Source of the DNA: Pseudomonas bananamidigenes
GTDB taxonomy: Bacteria > Pseudomonadota > Gammaproteobacteria > Pseudomonadales > Pseudomonadaceae
Assembly: GCF_001679645.1 (NCBI RefSeq)
Contig: NZ_LRUN01000084.1
Coordinates: 1 to 35,643, forward strand
Reading direction: 5' to 3'
DNA: 35,643 nt
Every line of letters begins with the position of its first letter. The stretch's first letter is position 1. Shown piece after piece: positions 1 through 8,204 of this stretch. The notes under the pieces were generated by a model. It was not told where the DNA came from and ran no database searches. It saw only the letters and a program-made list of their open reading frames with translations. A program made the translations under genes and the position numbers.

Positions 1-183
1 GCCGAAACCGGTGTTGATGCCGTACGCGATGCGGTTCTCGGCGAGGATCTGCTCGACGCAGGCGACGCTGGCTTCGATCTGCGCGGCGGCGCTGTTGTCG
101 AGAGTCAGCTTGACCGGTTGCTGATAGACATCACGCAGTTGGGCCAGGCTCAGTTGGCCGGGGATCAGGTTCAGCGCAGTCAT
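1..183 (-). CDS. hutH: Histidine ammonia-lyase (canonical copy), N-terminal part, cut by window edge
   Basis: This is the first 61 codons of a histidase, which deaminates L-histidine to urocanate, the first step of histidine breakdown. The visible part ends in YGINTGFG, the N-terminal active-site segment of the MIO lyase family with its catalytic Tyr. The ATG at 181-183 is preceded by AAGGAG six bases upstream, a strong ribosome-binding site. The gene is last in the visible minus-strand hut unit, 116 bp downstream of the other hutH-like gene. It keeps the canonical Phe in NTGFG where the neighbour has Leu, which suggests this copy is the working histidase (hutH2 in P. fluorescens SBW25 naming). 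The MIO triad lies outside the window, so this is family-based inference. Confidence 0.9.
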   Translation of the reverse strand, partial: MTALNLIPGQLSLAQLRDVYQQPVKLTLDNSAAAQIEASVACVEQILAENRIAYGINTGFG

Positions 184-299
184 CTTGTGCTCCTTTTGAG
201 AGTTTCTTGTTAACTCGCCAGACGCTCCGGAGATGTCCGTTGTCCGTCGCGTCTGCCCTTTTGGGGAGCCGCGCCTTGGCACGCTGGCGTGGGTAGTTT

Positions 300-1823
300 T
301 CAGTGCAGGTCCGGCAGAGCCTTGTGCAGCAGTTCCGGGTCTTTCAACACACTCGCAGCCGCCGCGATATCCGGCGCCAGCCAGCGGTCCTGATCGTAGG
401 CAGGAACCTTCTCGCGCAGCAGTCGCCACGCCACATCGGTGCCCGCGCCGAAGCGTTGTTCCTTGAGAAACTCAAACGCCTGGGCCGCCAGCAGGTACTC
501 GATGGCAAGGATCTGCGTGCAGTTTTCCAGTGCGCGAAGCAGCTTCAGCGCGGCGCTGGTGCCCATGCTCAGGTGGTCTTCCTGCAGGCCGGAAGTGACG
601 TAGTTGTCGAGCACCGCCGGTTGCGCCAGCTGGCGGTTTTCCGCACACAGTGACGCGGCGACGTATTGCACGATCATCATCCCGGAGTTCACCCCCGGAT
701 TGGCCACCAGAAACGCCGGCAGGCCGCTGACGTGGGGGTTGATCAGACGATCCAGACGCCGTTCGGCAATCGAGCCGATTTCGGCCATCGCGATGGCCAG
801 CAAATCCGCCGCCAGCGCCACCGATTGCCCGTGCGGATTGGCCTGGGACATGACGCGGAAGTCGTCCGGCGTGCCCAGCAGCAACGGGTTATCGGTGCAG
901 CCGTTGAGTTCGGTTTCGATCTGTTTGATTGCATGCGCCAGTTGATCCCGTGCAGCCCCGTGCACCTGCGGAATCGAGCGGATGCTCAATGCATCCTGAG
1001 TGCGAATGCCTTTGCTCGACGCGATCACTTCACTGCCATCGAGCAGCGCGCGCAGATTGACACCGACCTGTTGCATGCCCGGGTGCGGCTTGAGCGCGAT
1101 GATCTCGGCGTCGAACGCGGCGATCTGGCCGCGCTGGGCTTCGAAACTCATGGCACCGACCACGTCGGCCCATTGCACCAGACGCGTGGCATCGGCAATC
1201 GCCAGGCAGCCGAGGCCGGTCATGCATGGCGTGCCGTTGACCAGGCACAACCCGTCCTTCGCACCGAGCTGAACAGGCTGCAGACCCTCCTCCGTCAACG
1301 CCTGCTGCGCGGAAATCACTTGCCCGCGATAACTGACATTGCCCACGCCCAGCAGCGTGATGCCGATGTGGGCCATGTGGGTCAGGTAACCCACCGAACC
1401 CTGGGACGGCACTTGCGGGGTGATGCCGCGATTGAGCAACGCCAGCAGTGCTTCGACCACTTGCCGATGAATCCCGGACTTGCCGTGACTGTAATTGCGA
1501 ATCGCGGCGCACATGATGGCGCGGGTCTGCTCGTCGGCCAGTACCGGGCCGACGCCACAGGCATGACTGAGCAAGGTGTTGCGCGACAGCTGGCTCAGCT
1601 GTTGGTCTTTCAGCGAGACGTTGGACAGACCGCCCAGCCCGGTGTTGACGCCATAGGCGCGCTCGCCGCTGGCAACAATGCGCTGGACAATGCCCTGGGC
1701 ATTTTCGATGCGCGCCCAGGCCTGGGCCGACAGCTCCAGCTGCGCACCGTGCCGGGCTACCGCGACCACATCCTGCCAACGCATCGGAGCGTCGGCGATA
1801 ACGATTTTTTCAGCCTGGGACAT
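300..1823 (-). CDS. hutH1: HutH-like aromatic amino acid lyase homologue lacking the MIO triad
   Basis: A 507-residue protein, full length for the HAL/PAL family (about 510). The start is the ATG at 1821-1823, with GAGG six bases upstream; an ATG four codons earlier is possible. Family landmarks present are YGVNTG (57-62), H87, LVNGT (194-198, Asn196), Q276, R282 and QEDHLSMG (414-421, Glu415). Several key catalytic elements are missing. In the family GSVGASGDLAPLAHM carries the Ala-Ser-Gly that cyclises to MIO, but here residues 142-153 read GSVGYLTHMAHI, so the triad is absent. QDPYSLR is QDALSIR, so the catalytic Tyr is Leu279. The GGNFHG loop is QANPHG, so the Phe is Pro330. The frame is intact and codon use matches the neighbours. 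The gene sits between hutV and canonical hutH. It may be a pseudoenzyme or do different chemistry; histidase activity is unlikely. Confidence 0.85.
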   Translation of the reverse strand: MSQAEKIVIADAPMRWQDVVAVARHGAQLELSAQAWARIENAQGIVQRIVASGERAYGVNTGLGGLSNVSLKDQQLSQLSRNTLLSHACGVGPVLADEQTRAIMCAAIRNYSHGKSGIHRQVVEALLALLNRGITPQVPSQGSVGYLTHMAHIGITLLGVGNVSYRGQVISAQQALTEEGLQPVQLGAKDGLCLVNGTPCMTGLGCLAIADATRLVQWADVVGAMSFEAQRGQIAAFDAEIIALKPHPGMQQVGVNLRALLDGSEVIASSKGIRTQDALSIRSIPQVHGAARDQLAHAIKQIETELNGCTDNPLLLGTPDDFRVMSQANPHGQSVALAADLLAIAMAEIGSIAERRLDRLINPHVSGLPAFLVANPGVNSGMMIVQYVAASLCAENRQLAQPAVLDNYVTSGLQEDHLSMGTSAALKLLRALENCTQILAIEYLLAAQAFEFLKEQRFGAGTDVAWRLLREKVPAYDQDRWLAPDIAAAASVLKDPELLHKALPDLH

Positions 1824-1861
1824 CTGGAACCTCATACCAATTCTGTTGATGCAGGTCACCC

Positions 1862-1940
1862 TGTGGCGAGGGAGCTTGCTCCCGCCGGGCTGCGGAGCAG
1901 ACCCAAAAAACCTGCGACGGGAGCAAGCTCCCTCGCCACA
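1862..1940. repeat. REPIN (inverted pair of REP sequences) between hutV and hutH1
   Basis: Two exact 23-nt arms in inverted orientation, at 1862-1884 and 1918-1940, with core GTGGCGAGGGAGCTTGCTCC and its complement. They are separated by a 33-nt spacer. Each arm also contains its own small palindrome (GGAGCTTGCTCC). This is a typical fluorescens-group REPIN, a non-autonomous element mobilised by a RAYT transposase. No RAYT gene is in the window. It lies inside an apparent operon and could fold into a large hairpin in the transcript. Confidence 0.9.
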
Positions 1941-1953
1941 CAAATGGTGCTGT

Positions 1954-2784
1954 TTAAACCACCGCCGCCCGCCGCTGCACGAACCGGTCGACATATTCGT
2001 CCGCCGGCGAATGCAGGATCTCTTTCGGCGTACCGACCTGAATCAGGCGGCCGTCCTTGAGGATCGCGATGCGGTTGCCGATGCGCACGGCCTCGTCGAG
2101 GTCGTGGGTGATAAAGACGATGGTCTTGTGCAGGGTCTTTTGCAGCTCCAGCAACTGATCCTGCATCTCGGCGCGGATCAACGGGTCGAGGGCGCTGAAC
2201 GCCTCGTCCATCAGGATGATGTCGGTGTCCGCCGCCAGGGCGCGGGCCAGGCCGACACGCTGACGCATGCCGCCGGAAAGCTGGTGCGGGTATTTGTTTT
2301 CGTAGCCCTTGAGGCCCACGGTGTTGATCCAGTGCAGCGCGCGTTCGGCGCACAGTTGCTTGCTCTCGCCGCGCACTTTCAGGCCGTAGGCGACGTTGTC
2401 GAGCACAGTCCGGTGCGGCAGCAGACCGAAGCTCTGGAACACCATGCTGATCTTGTGCCGGCGAAATTCACGCAGGGCGTCCATGTCGTATTGCAGGATG
2501 TCCACGCCGTCCACCAGGATCGCGCCGCTGGTCGGATCGATCAGGCGGTTGAAGTGGCGCACCAGCGTGGATTTGCCGGAGCCGGACAGGCCCATGATCA
2601 CGAATATCTCGCCGGTGCCGATGCTCAGGGACAAGTCATTGACCCCGACCACACACCCGGTCTCGTTCAGCACCTGTTCCTTGGTCTTGCCCTGACCGAC
2701 CATCGCCAGGGCGTCCTTGGCGCGGTTGCCGAAAATCTTGAAGACATTTCTGACTTCAATCTTGCTCACGGTTGCGTTGCTCAT
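1954..2784 (-). CDS. hutV: Histidine ABC transporter ATP-binding protein HutV
   Basis: A 276-residue ATPase of the glycine betaine/proline (ProV/OpuAA) importer family. Walker A GLSGSGKST spans residues 65-73, the Q-loop is Q117, the signature LSGGM is 169-173, Walker B IILMDE is 189-194 and the H-loop His is 227. The long N-terminal extension before Walker A (NETGCVVGVNDLSLSI) is typical of ProV-type proteins. The two C-terminal CBS domains that sense osmolarity in ProV (about 400 residues) are absent. The ATG overlaps the hutW stop codon by four bases (ATGA), so the two are translationally coupled. Its place in the hut operon with hutX and hutW indicates the HutXWV histidine importer known in Sinorhizobium and P. 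fluorescens. Substrate is inferred from context. Confidence 0.88.
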   Translation of the reverse strand: MSNATVSKIEVRNVFKIFGNRAKDALAMVGQGKTKEQVLNETGCVVGVNDLSLSIGTGEIFVIMGLSGSGKSTLVRHFNRLIDPTSGAILVDGVDILQYDMDALREFRRHKISMVFQSFGLLPHRTVLDNVAYGLKVRGESKQLCAERALHWINTVGLKGYENKYPHQLSGGMRQRVGLARALAADTDIILMDEAFSALDPLIRAEMQDQLLELQKTLHKTIVFITHDLDEAVRIGNRIAILKDGRLIQVGTPKEILHSPADEYVDRFVQRRAAVV

Positions 2785-3632
2785 TTGCTCACCTCGTGCC
2801 GTGGCCGACCATACGCCTGGGTAATGCGGTCGATGACCACTGCGAGAATCACGATCGCCAGACCGGCTTCCAGGCCACGTCCGACGTTGAGGGTCTGGAT
2901 GCCCACCAGCACATCTTCACCCAGACCACGGGCGCCGATCATCGAGGCGATCACCACCATCGACAGGGCCATCATGGTGGTCTGGTTGATCCCGGCCATG
3001 ATGCTCGGCAGGGCCAGCGGCAGTTGCACGCCGAACAGCTGTTGCCAGCGGTTGGCGCCGAAAGCGTTGATCGCTTCCATCACTTCACCGTCGACCTGGC
3101 GGATACCCAGATCGGTCAGGCGGATCAGCGGTGGCGCAGCGTAGATCACGGTGGCGAAAATCGCCGGCACCTTGCCCAGGCCGAACAGCATCAGCACCGG
3201 AATCAGGTACACGAAGCTGGGCATGGTCTGCATGATGTCGAGCAACGGCATCAGGAACGAACGCAGGCGGTTGCTGCGGGCCGAGAGAATCCCCAGCGGC
3301 ACCCCGATCAGCACCGAGATGACCGTGGCGACCATCATCAGCGCCAGCGTCTGCATGAGCTTGTCCCACAGGCCGACGGCACCGACCAGGAACAGCAGGC
3401 CGACAATCACGGCGGTGGTCACGACCTTGCGGGTGGCGTGCCAGGCCACGCCCGCGACGATGGCCAGCATCAACCACCACGGCACGGCGCGCAGCAGGCC
3501 TTCAAGGTTGACGATGGCCCACAGCAGGGTGTCGGAGATATGGCGGAACACGTCGCCGTAGTTGGTGACCAGTGCATCGACCCAACCGTTGACCCAGTCG
3601 GCGATGGAAAACGTAAAGCGTTCGGGAAACAT
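2781..3632 (-). CDS. hutW: Histidine ABC transporter permease HutW
   Basis: A 283-residue inner-membrane permease of the ProW/OpuAB family. After a cytoplasmic/periplasmic N-terminal stretch it has about six or seven hydrophobic segments, starting near residue 50 (WWLMLAIVAGVAW). The EAA-type coupling loop is seen around EVMEAINAFGANRWQQLFGV, about residues 184-203, which contacts the HutV ATPase. The start is the ATG at 3630-3632 with a weak GAGAG ribosome-binding site. The gene follows hutX after 83 bp containing a stable hairpin, and overlaps hutV by four bases. It forms the membrane channel of the predicted HutXWV importer. Betaine or proline transport cannot be excluded by sequence alone. 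Confidence 0.87.
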   Translation of the reverse strand: MFPERFTFSIADWVNGWVDALVTNYGDVFRHISDTLLWAIVNLEGLLRAVPWWLMLAIVAGVAWHATRKVVTTAVIVGLLFLVGAVGLWDKLMQTLALMMVATVISVLIGVPLGILSARSNRLRSFLMPLLDIMQTMPSFVYLIPVLMLFGLGKVPAIFATVIYAAPPLIRLTDLGIRQVDGEVMEAINAFGANRWQQLFGVQLPLALPSIMAGINQTTMMALSMVVIASMIGARGLGEDVLVGIQTLNVGRGLEAGLAIVILAVVIDRITQAYGRPRHEVSK

Positions 3633-3677
3633 AAGCGGCTCTCAATCAGAAATCTCAATCAAGCGAGTACGGCAAAT

Positions 3678-3707
3678 CTCCCGGCCAGCCTCACGGTTGA
3701 CCGGGAG
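3678..3707 (-). terminator. Intergenic hairpin between hutX and hutW
   Basis: CTCCCGG at 3678-3684 pairs exactly with CCGGGAG at 3701-3707, just after the hutX stop codon. No run of T follows, so it is not a standard terminator. Hairpins at this position in binding-protein-dependent transport operons often protect the upstream mRNA from 3' decay, giving more binding protein than permease. That role is inferred. Confidence 0.45.
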
Positions 3708-3715
3708 GTATCGAC

Positions 3716-4684
3716 CTACAGCGCCGCGTCGATTTTCTTGGCAGCGTCGTCGCTGACCCACGCATGCCAGACCTCAGGATGTTCCTTGAGGAAGATTTTC
3801 GCCAGTTTCGGCGACTCGATCCGCTCCTTGGTCATGCGACCCAGGTTCTGGTTAAGCAGGTCGATCGGCAGGTTGACCTTTTCCAGCACGGCCACCAGCT
3901 CGGGCGCTTCGTCATGGAAGGTCTTGGACAGGCCCACTTTGATGGTCACGCGCTTGTCGACGCCGGGTTTCTCTTCCAGTTTGACCGCGTCGATCTGGCC
4001 CATCAGCGGGGTTGGCGACCAGTAGTAAAACAGGATCGGCTCGCCGCGCTTGTAACTCGACAGCACCGCCGCATCCAGCGCCGGGCCGGTGCCCGGGCGG
4101 AAGTTGGTATAGCTGTTTTCCAGGCCGTAGCTTTTCAGCATTTCGCTGTTGTCCAGCTCGCAGGTCCAGCCGGCCGGGCAGTTGTAGAAACGGCCCTTGG
4201 ACGGTTCTTCGGCATCCTTGAAGATCGCCGAGTATTTGCCCAGGTCCGCAATGTTTTTCAGGTCCGGCGCCTTGGCTTCGATCTTGCGCTTGGCATCACC
4301 TTCGATCACATAACGCGGCACGTACCAGCCTTCCACCGCACCGACCACCGGGGCGCCGACACCGACGACCTTGCCGGCCTTCTCGGCCTTGTTCCAGACC
4401 TCGCTGCGGCCGACCCACTCTTCGGCGAACACTTGAATATCGTTGCTGCTCAGGGCGTTTTCCATGGTGATGGAGTTGCCCGGCAGGCTGTCGGTCTTGC
4501 AGTCGTAACCTTTCTCCAGCACGACCTGCAGCACGTCGGTCAGCAACATCGCGCTTTCCCAGTTCAGGCCGGCGAATTTCACCGGTTTGCCGGATTCGCA
4601 CCAGCCGGCGGCCTGGGTGGCGCCGGCACTGGCCAGCAGGCCCATGGACAGCAATGTGGTCAGCAGGGTCTTGTTCGATTTCAT
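3716..4684 (-). CDS. hutX: Histidine ABC transporter periplasmic binding protein HutX
   Basis: A 322-residue substrate-binding protein of the OpuAC (glycine betaine/quaternary amine type) family. It has a clear signal peptide: basic MKSNK, a hydrophobic core, and likely cleavage after ATQA or TQAA near residue 25. The mature part begins GWCESGKPVKFAGLNWESA. Aromatic-rich segments such as EGWYVPRYVIEG and LFYYWSPTPLMGQ are typical of the ligand pocket of this family. I chose the ATG at 4682-4684 because AGGAG lies ten bases upstream; an ATG seven codons earlier has no ribosome-binding site. It is followed by hutW and hutV, completing an importer. Histidine as substrate is inferred from the hut operon and from characterised HutX homologues. 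Confidence 0.87.
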   Translation of the reverse strand: MKSNKTLLTTLLSMGLLASAGATQAAGWCESGKPVKFAGLNWESAMLLTDVLQVVLEKGYDCKTDSLPGNSITMENALSSNDIQVFAEEWVGRSEVWNKAEKAGKVVGVGAPVVGAVEGWYVPRYVIEGDAKRKIEAKAPDLKNIADLGKYSAIFKDAEEPSKGRFYNCPAGWTCELDNSEMLKSYGLENSYTNFRPGTGPALDAAVLSSYKRGEPILFYYWSPTPLMGQIDAVKLEEKPGVDKRVTIKVGLSKTFHDEAPELVAVLEKVNLPIDLLNQNLGRMTKERIESPKLAKIFLKEHPEVWHAWVSDDAAKKIDAAL

Positions 4685-4754
4685 TGTTGCGACGCTCCTA
4701 ATCATGAATTGGCTTACGGCAGTTCAAGAGGCATCCAGCCCTGTCCACGTCCAG

Positions 4755-6227
4755 TCAGGCCTGCGCCGCAGCGCGGCCGGTCCCGCTTGTTTCAGTTGGT
4801 GCAACGCTGTTCTGCTCGACCGGCAGAATCAGTTTGTCGGGTACGCTGCCATGCCATTTTTTTGCGCATACGTAGTAAAGCGCAGCAGGCAACACCAGAC
4901 CGATGATCCACGAGATATCCACATCACCCAGCGCGGCCACCAGCGGACCGGTGTAGAACTTGGTGGAGATGAACGGCAGCTGCACCAGCACACCGAACAC
5001 ATAGACGCTGATCCCGAGCAGGTTCCAGCGGCCGTAGCGACCGTTCGGATCGGCCAGTGCCGGGACGTCGTAGTGCTCACGGGTGATGCAGTAGTAGTCC
5101 ACGAGGTTGATCGCGCTCCACGGCGTGAAGAACGCCAGCAGGAACAGAATGAAAGACTTGAACGCCCCGAGGAACGAGTGCTGGCCGAGCAGGGCGATCA
5201 GGGTCGCGGCACCGACGATCACCAGCACGAATACCAGACGCTGCATGCGGCTGACCGTCAGGTGGCCACGGAAGCCGCTGATGATGGTCGCGATGCACAT
5301 GAAGCTGCCGTAGGAGTTCAGGGTGGAGATGGTGACCTTGCCGAACGCGATGCTGAAATACAGCAACGCTGCGGTAGCCCCCGTGCCGCCCAGACCGACG
5401 ATGTAAGCCACTTCATGACCGGCAAACTGGCCGTTCGCCGAAGCCGCCGCGAACACACCGAGAATCATCGCCACCTGCGCGCCGATCACCGAACCGGCGC
5501 CGGCAGCAAAGAAGGTTTTCACCGAGGACACCTTGCTTGGCAGGTAGCGGGAGTAGTCCGCCACGTAAGGGCCGAAAGCGATCTGCCAGGACGCCGCCAG
5601 CGACACCGCCAGCAGGAAACTGCTCCAGCTGAAGTGGCGGATCTGCAGGAGTGCACCGACATCCACCTGGCTCATCAGACGGCTGAACAGATAAACGAAA
5701 GCGATCACGCCGATGGCACTGGCGATACGGCCGATCCAGTGAATCACCCGATAGCCGAGCACCGTGACCACAACGATGACGCTGGCGAAAAGCAGGATGC
5801 CGACCGTGTCGCTGACCCCGAACAACTGACCCAGCGCCTGCCCCGACAGCACGGTGCCGGTGGCGGTGAAACCCAGGTACATCAGGCACACCAGCACGAT
5901 GGGAATCGCCGCACCATAAACCCCGAACTGCACACGGCTGGAGATCATCTGCGGCAGGCCCAGCTTCGGCCCTTGCGCCGCGTGCAGCGCCATCACGCCG
6001 CCGCCCAGCAATTGACCGATCAACAGACCGATCAGCGACCAGAACACATCGCCACCCAGTACCACGGCCAGGGCCCCGGTGACGATCGCGGTGATTTGCA
6101 GGTTGGCACCCATCCACAGGGTGAACTGACTGAATAGACGACCGTGTCTTTCCGCTTCCGGGATGTAGTCGATCGAACGCCTTTCGATCAACGGTTTGTT
6201 GCTTGCACGATCGGTGTTGCCAGCCAT
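4755..6227 (-). CDS. hutTu: NCS1-family permease, probable urocanate transporter HutTu
   Basis: A 490-residue polytopic membrane protein with about twelve hydrophobic segments, of the NCS1 (cytosine/purine/allantoin permease, CodB-like) family. The conserved helix-6 region reads FGPYVADYSRYLP. The N-terminal loop IPEAERHGRLFSQFTLWMGANLQ is typical of NCS1 proteins. The start codon (6225-6227) follows AGAGG by seven bases. In P. fluorescens SBW25 the permease between hutU and hutXWV is the urocanate transporter HutTu. The same position here supports that name, although NCS1 sequences alone do not reveal the substrate. It is separated from hutU by a REPIN-containing gap of about 160 bp and from hutX by 70 bp. 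Confidence 0.78.
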   Translation of the reverse strand: MAGNTDRASNKPLIERRSIDYIPEAERHGRLFSQFTLWMGANLQITAIVTGALAVVLGGDVFWSLIGLLIGQLLGGGVMALHAAQGPKLGLPQMISSRVQFGVYGAAIPIVLVCLMYLGFTATGTVLSGQALGQLFGVSDTVGILLFASVIVVVTVLGYRVIHWIGRIASAIGVIAFVYLFSRLMSQVDVGALLQIRHFSWSSFLLAVSLAASWQIAFGPYVADYSRYLPSKVSSVKTFFAAGAGSVIGAQVAMILGVFAAASANGQFAGHEVAYIVGLGGTGATAALLYFSIAFGKVTISTLNSYGSFMCIATIISGFRGHLTVSRMQRLVFVLVIVGAATLIALLGQHSFLGAFKSFILFLLAFFTPWSAINLVDYYCITREHYDVPALADPNGRYGRWNLLGISVYVFGVLVQLPFISTKFYTGPLVAALGDVDISWIIGLVLPAALYYVCAKKWHGSVPDKLILPVEQNSVAPTETSGTGRAAAQA

Positions 6228-6285
6228 GATTCAACCTCTATGGATTGTTTTAATTGTTCACTAAGCTTCTGTAGGGCAGCTTTTC

Positions 6286-6375
6286 TGTGGGAGCGAGCTT
6301 GCTCGCGAAAGCGATTTGTCAGTCAGCACAGATACTGAATGTGCCGGCCTCTTCGCGAGCAAGCTCGCTCCCACA
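6286..6375. repeat. REPIN between hutU and the urocanate permease gene
   Basis: Two exact inverted 24-nt arms at 6286-6309 and 6352-6375, with core TGTGGGAGCGAGCTTGCTCG, separated by 42 nt. This is the second common REP subfamily of fluorescens-group pseudomonads and differs from the one at 1862-1940. It sits inside the hutU operon. With the element at 1862 it brackets the transport genes. Confidence 0.92.
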
Positions 6376-6390
6376 CAAAGCCAAAGCCCT

Positions 6391-8073
6391 TTATTTGCCG
6401 GTGATCATCGGCAGGTTCAGCCCCTGCTCCCTGGCGCAGTCGATGGCGATCTGGTAACCGGCATCGGCATGACGCATCACACCAGTGCCCGGGTCGTTGT
6501 GCAGCACACGAGCGATGCGCTCGGCCGCCTCATCGGTACCGTCGCAGACGATCACCATGCCCGAGTGCTGGGAGAAGCCCATGCCGACGCCGCCACCGTG
6601 GTGCAGCGAGACCCAGGTCGCGCCGCTCGCGGTGTTGAGCAAGGCGTTGAGCAGCGGCCAGTCGGAGACGGCGTCGGAGCCGTCCTGCATCGATTCGGTT
6701 TCGCGGTTCGGGCTGGACACCGAGCCGGAGTCGAGGTGGTCGCGACCGATCACGATCGGCGCCGACAGCTCGCCGCGGCGGACCATTTCGTTGAACGCCA
6801 GACCGAGTTTGGCGCGCAGACCCAGGCCGACCCAGCAGATCCGCGCCGGCAGACCCTGGAAGCTGATGCGCTCGCGGGCCATGTCCAGCCAGTTGTGCAG
6901 GTGGGCGTCGTCCGGGATCAGTTCCTTGACCTTGGCGTCGGTCTTGTAGATGTCCTGTGGATCACCCGACAGCGCCGCCCAGCGGAACGGGCCGATGCCA
7001 CGGCAGAACAGCGGACGGATGTAGGCCGGCACGAAACCCGGGAAGTCGAAGGCGTTTTCCACGCCCTCTTCCTGGGCCATCTGACGGATGTTGTTGCCGT
7101 AGTCGAAGGTCGGGATGCCTTGCTTCTGGAAGTCGAGCATGGCTTTGACGTGCACCGCCATCGACTGCTTGGCGGCCTTGATCACTGCGGCCGGTTCGGT
7201 CTTGGCGCGGGCGCGGTATTGCTCCCAGGTCCAGCCGGCAGGCAGGTAGCCGTTGAGCGGGTCGTGGGCGCTGGTCTGGTCGGTGACCATGTCCGGACGC
7301 ACGCCACGACGGACCAGTTCCGGGAGGATTTCGGCGGCGTTGCCGCACAGGGCGATGGAGATCGCCTTGCCTTCTTTGGTGTACTTCTCAATCCGCGCCA
7401 GCGCATCGTCGAGGTCCTTGGCCTGCTCGTCGACGTAACGGGTCTTGAGGCGGAAATCGATGCTGGTCTGCTGGCATTCGATGTTCAGCGAGCAGGCACC
7501 GGCCAGGGTCGCGGCCAGCGGCTGGGCGCCGCCCATGCCGCCGAGGCCGGCGGTCAGGACCCAGCGGCCCTTGAGGTTGGAGTCGTAATGCTGGCGACCG
7601 GCCTCGACGAAGGTTTCGTAGGTGCCCTGGACGATGCCCTGGCTGCCGATGTAGATCCAGCTGCCGGCGGTCATCTGGCCGTACATGGCCAGGCCCTTGG
7701 CGTCGAGTTCGTTGAAGTGTTCCCAGGTCGCCCAGTGCGGCACCAGGTTGGAGTTGGCGATCAGCACGCGCGGCGCGTTGCTGTGGGTCTTGAACACGCC
7801 GACCGGCTTGCCGGACTGCACCAGCAGGGTTTCGTCGTCATTCAGGTTGGTCAGGCTTTCGACGATCTTGTCGTAGCACTCCCAGTTGCGCGCAGCGCGA
7901 CCGATGCCGCCGTAGACCACCAGCTCTTTCGGGTTCTCGGCCACTTCCGGGTCGAGGTTGTTCATCAGCATGCGCAGCGGCGCTTCGGTCAGCCAGCTCT
8001 TGGCGGTCAGCTTGTTGCCGCGGGCAGCGCGGATTTCGACGTCACGGAATTTGGTAGTTTTTGCGTCAGTCAC
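6391..8073 (-). CDS. hutU: Urocanate hydratase (urocanase)
   Basis: A 560-residue cytoplasmic enzyme, the usual length. It converts urocanate to imidazolone propionate using tightly bound NAD+. The glycine-rich NAD-binding segment GLGGMGGAQ is at 177-185. The urocanase signature FQGLPARICWVG is at 405-416, and its Cys413 corresponds to the active-site Cys410 of P. putida urocanase. GGGVGMGFSQHSGM near the C-terminus is also conserved. The start is GTG at 8071-8073, with GAGGAG eight bases upstream; no ATG is better placed. It is the first gene of the minus-strand hut unit and has its own promoter region with a -24/-12 element and a HutC operator. Induction by urocanate through HutC is expected from family knowledge. 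Confidence 0.97.
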   Translation of the reverse strand: MTDAKTTKFRDVEIRAARGNKLTAKSWLTEAPLRMLMNNLDPEVAENPKELVVYGGIGRAARNWECYDKIVESLTNLNDDETLLVQSGKPVGVFKTHSNAPRVLIANSNLVPHWATWEHFNELDAKGLAMYGQMTAGSWIYIGSQGIVQGTYETFVEAGRQHYDSNLKGRWVLTAGLGGMGGAQPLAATLAGACSLNIECQQTSIDFRLKTRYVDEQAKDLDDALARIEKYTKEGKAISIALCGNAAEILPELVRRGVRPDMVTDQTSAHDPLNGYLPAGWTWEQYRARAKTEPAAVIKAAKQSMAVHVKAMLDFQKQGIPTFDYGNNIRQMAQEEGVENAFDFPGFVPAYIRPLFCRGIGPFRWAALSGDPQDIYKTDAKVKELIPDDAHLHNWLDMARERISFQGLPARICWVGLGLRAKLGLAFNEMVRRGELSAPIVIGRDHLDSGSVSSPNRETESMQDGSDAVSDWPLLNALLNTASGATWVSLHHGGGVGMGFSQHSGMVIVCDGTDEAAERIARVLHNDPGTGVMRHADAGYQIAIDCAREQGLNLPMITGK

Positions 8074-8204
8074 GAAAAAGACTCCTCAGCGATCAATTCA
8101 AACCAACCCTGGCGATGGGCAAGCGGCTTGTGCGCTTCAATGCGCGACAAGCGAATCAGGGACGCTGCGGAGAATCGCTGACGACTCATACGCATACGTC
8201 TTTA

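Noticed and set aside
1824..1994. N-terminal extension of the hutH-like gene to an upstream ATG
   Set aside because: The extension is translated REPIN sequence. The start at 1823 has a good ribosome-binding site and gives the family length.
8119..8132. GCAA...GTGC near the hutU start as a -24/-12 element
   Set aside because: Spacing between the invariant dinucleotides is wrong; the element at 8223-8238 fits exactly.
6316..8181. Plus-strand open frame (621 codons) opposite hutU, extending through the REPIN and the hutU leader
   Set aside because: It crosses a REP arm and the hutU control region and has no protein-like features; hutU motifs are clear on the minus strand.
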